Source: Debaryomyces hansenii CBS767
Taxonomy: Eukaryota > Ascomycota > Pichiomycetes > Serinales > Debaryomycetaceae
Direction of reading: 5' to 3'
NCBI RefSeq assembly: GCF_000006445.2
Contig: NC_006049.2
Location: 1,736,001-1,800,000 of the forward strand
DNA: 64,000 bases
The first letter of the stretch is position 1. Each line of letters opens with the position of its first letter. This document shows positions 59,400 to 64,000 of this stretch, in pieces. The notes under the pieces are model-generated. The model was given only the letters and a program-made list of their open reading frames with translations. It did no database searches and was not told the origin of the DNA. Both the position numbers and the translations under genes were made by a program.

Positions 59400-60728
59400 T
59401 TATAGATCTAAATTTCGTATTTTATTAATTTCTTCATCATTCAATTGAACCCACCCGTCAACTTTCAATAACTCATCCATTGGCCATTTTCTAATTGGCA
59501 AAATATTCAAGTCGGATTTAACTTTTAGATTTTCAAATATTTCAATACCTGCAACCCCTATCATAATGGCATTGTCAGTACATAATGCTAAATCGGGAAA
59601 ATGGAAATTAAGAATATGCGATTCTGATTCTTTAGTCAAGCTTCTGTAATTTAAATTGTTATGAAGTTTATTTCTTAATCGTTGATTCGATGCAACTCCT
59701 CCTGAACAAATAAAGTCTTGAACACCCTTAAATTTTCCATCTGCTTTCGTGTAGTTTATTGTATCAATCCCGTGTTTAATCAATGCGATATTTATTCTGT
59801 TAACCATATGGTCAAGAACCAATTCTTGAAGCTTAAATGCAATGAACATTTTTGTCATCTCATCAAAATCTTTACCGTTAAAATATTTTGTCCTGTAACC
59901 TTGAATTGTACTCAAAAATGATGCAAAAGAAAATTCTAACTTTTCGGGAATTTTTAGGTGCTTGGGACTTCTTAGAGGGAGAGAAAGCTGAAATTTAAAC
60001 TCATTATCTCTTGACTTTGTATCTGTGTTTTCGAATTTTTTTTTCAAGTCCTCAGGAATGGCTTTGACGTAGCTTTCTAATTCCTTTCCCAACATATTTC
60101 CTACTAAACCCAACTCCCTGGCACACTTGTCGATAGAATCACCGGCCGCAATATCCACCGTATCAATGATTATCTCATGCTCAGTGAGAGATTTCAGAAG
60201 TACGAGCATGGTATGGCCCCCACTACAAAGTAGACTTAAAAATGGATATTTAGGTGCCTCCATTTCGGGTTGTTGACTCTTTGGTAAATTTGCTATCAAA
60301 ATATGCCCCAACATATGATGGACTCCTATCAATGGCTTATTCCAACTTACTGAAAGTCCCTTTGCAAATTGTAAACTAGCACTCAACGAGCCTACCATAC
60401 CAGGACCTCGCGTGCAACATATCAAATCTGGTGGTGAAGTTGAATTAAGATTGTGTTTCTTACAGAATTTAGCTACCAAATTTGCAATCGTAAATTGATG
60501 AAACTCGTGTGCATCTGTGGGAATAATTCCACCAGTCCCAGATGAGTTCAATGTCTCTTTAAATTGGTCTATAACCTTTGGTGCTTGATCTTTTGAATAT
60601 TTATCAAGAAGAGCTACACACGCATCATCGCAAGATGATTCGAGCGCCAAAACCATGTAACATCTACCGCCATAATATCCACCAATCCTTCTTGGTAAAA
60701 TTCCTCTCGATATGCTCGATCGTATCAT
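59400..60728 (-). CDS. QRI7: Mitochondrial tRNA t6A synthase Qri7 (TsaD/Kae1 family)
   Basis: 442 residues. Qri7 makes N6-threonylcarbamoyl-adenosine on mitochondrial tRNAs that read ANN codons. Residues 1-24 are basic and amphipathic (RSSISRGILPRRIGG), a mitochondrial targeting sequence before the family start MVLALESSCDDA. The metal-binding HxxxH is in HHMLGH (137-142). GGIIPTDAHEFH, SLLCSGGHTML and CSGGVASNQRLR are the other ASKHA-fold signatures. The presequence separates it from cytosolic Kae1. Confidence 0.95.
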   Translation of the reverse strand: MIRSSISRGILPRRIGGYYGGRCYMVLALESSCDDACVALLDKYSKDQAPKVIDQFKETLNSSGTGGIIPTDAHEFHQFTIANLVAKFCKKHNLNSTSPPDLICCTRGPGMVGSLSASLQFAKGLSVSWNKPLIGVHHMLGHILIANLPKSQQPEMEAPKYPFLSLLCSGGHTMLVLLKSLTEHEIIIDTVDIAAGDSIDKCARELGLVGNMLGKELESYVKAIPEDLKKKFENTDTKSRDNEFKFQLSLPLRSPKHLKIPEKLEFSFASFLSTIQGYRTKYFNGKDFDEMTKMFIAFKLQELVLDHMVNRINIALIKHGIDTINYTKADGKFKGVQDFICSGGVASNQRLRNKLHNNLNYRSLTKESESHILNFHFPDLALCTDNAIMIGVAGIEIFENLKVKSDLNILPIRKWPMDELLKVDGWVQLNDEEINKIRNLDL

Positions 60729-61343
60729 ATCATATCACTTATTTTTATAATGTTCTACCCGTCTCACCTCTTCTAAATAGGGTCACTTTACTCGGATTAA
60801 ATTCAATGTTTTCAATATTGCAAAAAACACAGCACCAATAAATAATCCTACAGACTTAAATTATAAAGGATATACGCTTGCGTTTTTACCGTTTGAGCCA
60901 AGGTTTATAAAGATGCTGTCAAAAACGTTATATTTTCAACGGTTAGGGATGAAATATTCTTTATGCTAAATAATCTACAAATCCGGTACATAGTGAAGAT
61001 GAAAATTATCAAATTATGTAGCGACGAAAAAGGCTATCCATGCTAAGGAAAAGATTATATTCTATAAAAACTTTGACTACATTACGAACAGAGTCTCATT
61101 GGAGGCTTTTAGAACAATAAAAAGCGAGAAAATATACCATTTACATTTGGCATTCATTACCCTGTATCCGAAAACCATAGTTAGCTTGATGGTAATACCA
61201 AAGAGATAAAACCAAATCGTTAAATTTTATTCAAGATAACATAGATTTTTATTCAAGCTCAAGAATTAAAAAAAAAATATCATCAGGTAAAACATCCTGT
61301 TATTAGAGACTAGAACTAGAAAAGATTAATATCCACATTCGTC
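60729..61343. promoter_or_regulatory. Divergent promoter, QRI7 / MME1
   Basis: 615 bp of AT-rich DNA. It holds GGTTAGGG (60941-60948), which resembles a Tbf1 half-site. TTTTATTCAAG is repeated at 61225-61235 and 61247-61257, close to the carrier start. No other site is clear. Confidence 0.45.
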
Positions 61344-62450
61344 ATGTCCCAGGTATATACGTCGTCCACTATACCGTTAAGTTTTGATCCACAGCATGAA
61401 GGGCATCTGCAATGGCAACATATTCCTCCTAGTTCGTCAGGAAATGCACCACCTGAGTCTGAATCATTCGTGGATAATGCATCACCAATCATTAACTGTA
61501 TGTTAGCTGGTGGGTTTGGAGGAGTAGTCGGAGATTCTACTATGCACTCTTTAGATACTGTCAAAACAAGGCAACAAGGATTTCTGTATCAGCTTAAATA
61601 TAGAAGTATGATACCGGCATATTTAACAATTTTCAAGGAAGAGGGGTTTTTTAGAGGTTTGTATGGAGGATATACTCCAGCTATACTTGGATCTCTTCCT
61701 TCTACGGCCGCATTCTTCGGGACCTACGAATATTCAAAAAGAAAACTTATCAATGAATTCCATTTTAATGAAACTATATCGTATTTTATATCTGGTGTCT
61801 TGGGTGATTTAGCGTCTAGTATTTTCTATGTTCCCTCAGAAGTCTTGAAAACAAGATTACAATTACAAGGAAGACACAATAATCCACACACTAAAGGGTG
61901 TGGTTACAATTATAAAGGTTTAACTGATGCGATATCATCAATATGGAAAAAAGAAGGACCTTCAACGTTAGTTTTTGGTTATAAGGAAACATTATTCAGG
62001 GATTTGCCATTCAGTGCCTTGCAATTTGCTTTTTATGAAAAAATCAGGCAGCTTGCTATCTATTACCATAAATCAAATGATTTACCAGTTTCAATAGAGT
62101 TATTCACCGGTGCCTCGGCTGGTGGATTGGCTGGTATTTTGACAACGCCGTTAGATGTCATTAAAACGAGAATTCAAACTGCAACTACGTCTACCGCAGC
62201 TGCATCCTTGAAGCCTGCATTAACTAAAAAACCTCAAAGCACAAATCCAATATTCTCAATATTAGATAAATCATCGACAATAAAAGCTTTAAGATCTATC
62301 TATAAAATTGAAGGTGTATTTGGGTTATTCTCAGGTGTCGGGCCTAGGTTTATTTGGACAGGAATTCAGAGTTCTATCATGTTGTTATTGTATCAAGTTG
62401 CACTTAAAAGATTTGACCAGTGTTTGGAGTCAGGAATGAAACCAAATTGA
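61344..62450 (+). CDS. MME1: Mitochondrial carrier Mme1 (Mg2+ exporter type)
   Basis: 368 residues, the same length as S. cerevisiae Mme1 (YMR166C), described as an inner-membrane magnesium exporter. Three carrier repeats are visible, each with a signature at the end of the odd helix: SLDTVKTR (first; Pro replaced by Ser), PSEVLKTRLQ and PLDVIKTRIQ. Each is followed by a G-x-F/L-G-type loop (EGFFRGLYGG, EGVFGLFSGV). The N-terminal 50 residues are polar and probably face the intermembrane space. A Ser/Thr/Ala insert follows the third signature. It shares its promoter with QRI7. Confidence 0.88.
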   Translation: MSQVYTSSTIPLSFDPQHEGHLQWQHIPPSSSGNAPPESESFVDNASPIINCMLAGGFGGVVGDSTMHSLDTVKTRQQGFLYQLKYRSMIPAYLTIFKEEGFFRGLYGGYTPAILGSLPSTAAFFGTYEYSKRKLINEFHFNETISYFISGVLGDLASSIFYVPSEVLKTRLQLQGRHNNPHTKGCGYNYKGLTDAISSIWKKEGPSTLVFGYKETLFRDLPFSALQFAFYEKIRQLAIYYHKSNDLPVSIELFTGASAGGLAGILTTPLDVIKTRIQTATTSTAAASLKPALTKKPQSTNPIFSILDKSSTIKALRSIYKIEGVFGLFSGVGPRFIWTGIQSSIMLLLYQVALKRFDQCLESGMKPN

Positions 62451-62685
62451 TGACTACGATACATGTCCATTTATTATATATTTTGTAAATTATATACTTC
62501 ATTCTGTAAATACTTTAGAAACACACATACATATTTATTGTTTTATTCAAGAAAACCACTAATCATCAGTTGCAGATGCAAAATTTTGTCATAAAGATCA
62601 TGTGACAACACAAAAATATTTCTGTAGTATTGATATACTGACCTTTAGAGACCATAGAGTTTATGTATCAACTTCAATTCATATA

Positions 62686-63516
62686 ATGGCAACATCTCAG
62701 CAGCAGGATTTGGTGATCTTCAACGATAATTCGTTAATTTCAAATGAAATATTGAAGTCTCCGTCGTCATACTGTTCGATAATTTCACATATACAAGGTA
62801 CTTCTCCAACATGGTTAATTAATTCACTACTTGAAAATTCGTTAATTGGAACTGCATGCCTAGTTAATAATGACCTTAATAAAAAGATACCTAATAGATC
62901 TGAAGTCTACTTTATTTCATTCTCCCATCCAAAGGACTTTTATATCAAAAACTGTAAGAAAAATGGATTAGATCTATCATTATTGCCAAACTTCAAGTTT
63001 ATTGATTGTTTTAGTGATTTGTTTTTAAAGATGATTAAGAATCCAAGCAAGGCTTCAGGTGAAGTTTCCAAGTTATTTGAAAATATTATGGATGAAATCA
63101 ATGCAAATGCTAATAATAATAAAGTTATATTCATTGAATCAATGGAAATCCTATTGTCCTCAACTAATATTGAAAGTAATGAGCTTTTAAAACAATGCTT
63201 CAAAATAAATAAATTGTGTCGCCAATTGTTTGTGATACTGGCCCAAGACTATCCACAAATAATTGATTCGTCAGTAAGTATACCTCAAGACTCAGTATTT
63301 AAGATCACAGACTTTTTGCTGAAGCTCTACCACAGATCTCAACTAAATCTTAATTTACAACCTTTACCTACTGGAAGAGCAAATGATATCACGGGTTGCT
63401 TAACTATATCAAAAGGTGCAATTCCTTACGAAAGTATTGAAGGCGTGGAAGTCATTGAAAAAGAATATATTTACTACGTTAATAAAGAATCTAGTATTAA
63501 ATTATTTTTCCGCTAA
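62686..63516 (+). CDS. ELP6: Elongator subunit Elp6
   Basis: About 276 residues from the ATG at 62686, matching the 273 of S. cerevisiae; the longer frame starts at GTG. Elp6 completes the Elp4-Elp5-Elp6 RecA-like ring of Elongator. It shows alternating strands and helices with no Walker A Lys, a Ser-rich region near 25-35, and the C-terminal block PTGRANDITGCLTISKG. The partner ELP5 is also in this window at 2392-3288. It converges with the next gene, with 15 bp between stops. Confidence 0.87.
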   Translation: MATSQQQDLVIFNDNSLISNEILKSPSSYCSIISHIQGTSPTWLINSLLENSLIGTACLVNNDLNKKIPNRSEVYFISFSHPKDFYIKNCKKNGLDLSLLPNFKFIDCFSDLFLKMIKNPSKASGEVSKLFENIMDEINANANNNKVIFIESMEILLSSTNIESNELLKQCFKINKLCRQLFVILAQDYPQIIDSSVSIPQDSVFKITDFLLKLYHRSQLNLNLQPLPTGRANDITGCLTISKGAIPYESIEGVEVIEKEYIYYVNKESSIKLFFR

Positions 63517-63531
63517 TCCTCTTAATTCGGA

Positions 63532-63999
63532 CTAACCTTTCTTTCTGTGAATATTATATAAATCATCTAATGCAAATTCAATTGAACATCTAGCCCATAA
63601 CAATGGAAATAATGGCCAAACAGACCTCTCGCCAACTAAGATCCAGTATGGAATATTTTCCATAGTCTTATGAACATCAAAGACTCTTCCAAAGTCTTTA
63701 ACAAGATATCTTAATTCTGGAACTATTGATATTTCTCTTATGTTAGTCAATGACTGAGGTGTTGATGGCTTCTCATCAATACAAAATCGTTTAATTAAAT
63801 CGGATAAAAGACCTAACTTATTCATTACTTCTAACCTATGCTGAATTTCCATACCCAATAGGTTTTTTATTAATTTCATAAAGTTATAACCAGTATCGTT
63901 AGCATACTTTTCCATATCATTAACCGAGGTTTTATTCTTATCCAATACGGGGGGTTTATTTTCATCAATGAGTATTTGATTATTGAATTTAGATTTCAT
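63532..63999 (-). CDS. Uncharacterised protein, C-terminal part at window edge
   Basis: The frame runs to the edge of the window; the ATG at 63999 may be internal, so the true start probably lies outside. 155 residues are visible. They include a helical section (FMKLIKNLLGMEIQHRLEVMNKLGLLSDLIKRF) and a hydrophobic C-terminal stretch with PYWILVGERSVWPLFPLLWARC that could sit in or on a membrane. I do not recognise the family with confidence. Confidence 0.6.
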   Translation of the reverse strand: MKSKFNNQILIDENKPPVLDKNKTSVNDMEKYANDTGYNFMKLIKNLLGMEIQHRLEVMNKLGLLSDLIKRFCIDEKPSTPQSLTNIREISIVPELRYLVKDFGRVFDVHKTMENIPYWILVGERSVWPLFPLLWARCSIEFALDDLYNIHRKKG

Positions 64000-64000
64000 A

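Overview
This window is nuclear DNA from a budding yeast. Genes are intron-poor and close together on both strands, intergenic DNA is AT-rich, and nearly every recognisable protein has a close ascomycete-yeast relative. CTG codons look rare, and codon 144 of the MET1-like gene is a CTG at a position where the Met8/CysG family carries a small or polar residue. That points to the CUG-Ser clade (Debaryomyces/Candida/Meyerozyma type). The standard-code translations used here therefore probably show Leu where the cell puts Ser. A nitrite reductase gene fits a Debaryomyces-like yeast, but I cannot name the species.

Layout. 0-7 kb: GPI16, ELP5 and HSH155, then an unrecognised gene. 8-20 kb: RAD2, APL6, MMM1, the divergent pair PCT1/YCH1, and a CRH-type cell-wall transglycosylase. 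19.7-26.6 kb: YAP180-type adaptor, PAM18, then two accessory genes (thioredoxin-reductase-like flavoprotein; Cys-rich orphan) inserted before RLP24. 26.8-38 kb: two small unknown genes, POP7, PHO13, HUL5, a mitochondrial AAA-like ATPase and a 525-residue orphan. 38.3-46.4 kb: a nitrogen block of NAD(P)H nitrite reductase, divergent siroheme methyltransferase (MET1) and an amino-acid permease, with GATAAG sites between them. 46.4-52 kb: a sparse region holding one small Zn2Cys6 regulator, with 2.45 kb upstream (including a GC-rich island) and 2.2 kb downstream. 52-64 kb: TMA22, YPP1, MLH1, NSE4, QRI7, MME1, ELP6 and the edge of another gene.

Gene order supports the identities. From memory, GPI16-ELP5, RAD2-APL6, PCT1-YCH1, PAM18-RLP24, NSE4-QRI7 and MLH1-MME1 are neighbours or near neighbours in S. 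cerevisiae as well. The functional unit most visible here is nitrite assimilation: the reductase needs siroheme, the divergent gene makes its precursor, and both face a shared promoter with three GATAAG motifs.

I found no tRNA, rRNA, transposon, LTR or CRISPR array. Most of the window is ordinary housekeeping sequence. The places worth a second look are the insertion between PAM18 and RLP24, the 525-residue orphan with its upstream perfect hairpin, the nitrite locus, and the sparse 46-52 kb region. Several start codons were moved to the first ATG because the longest open frames begin at TTG or GTG.
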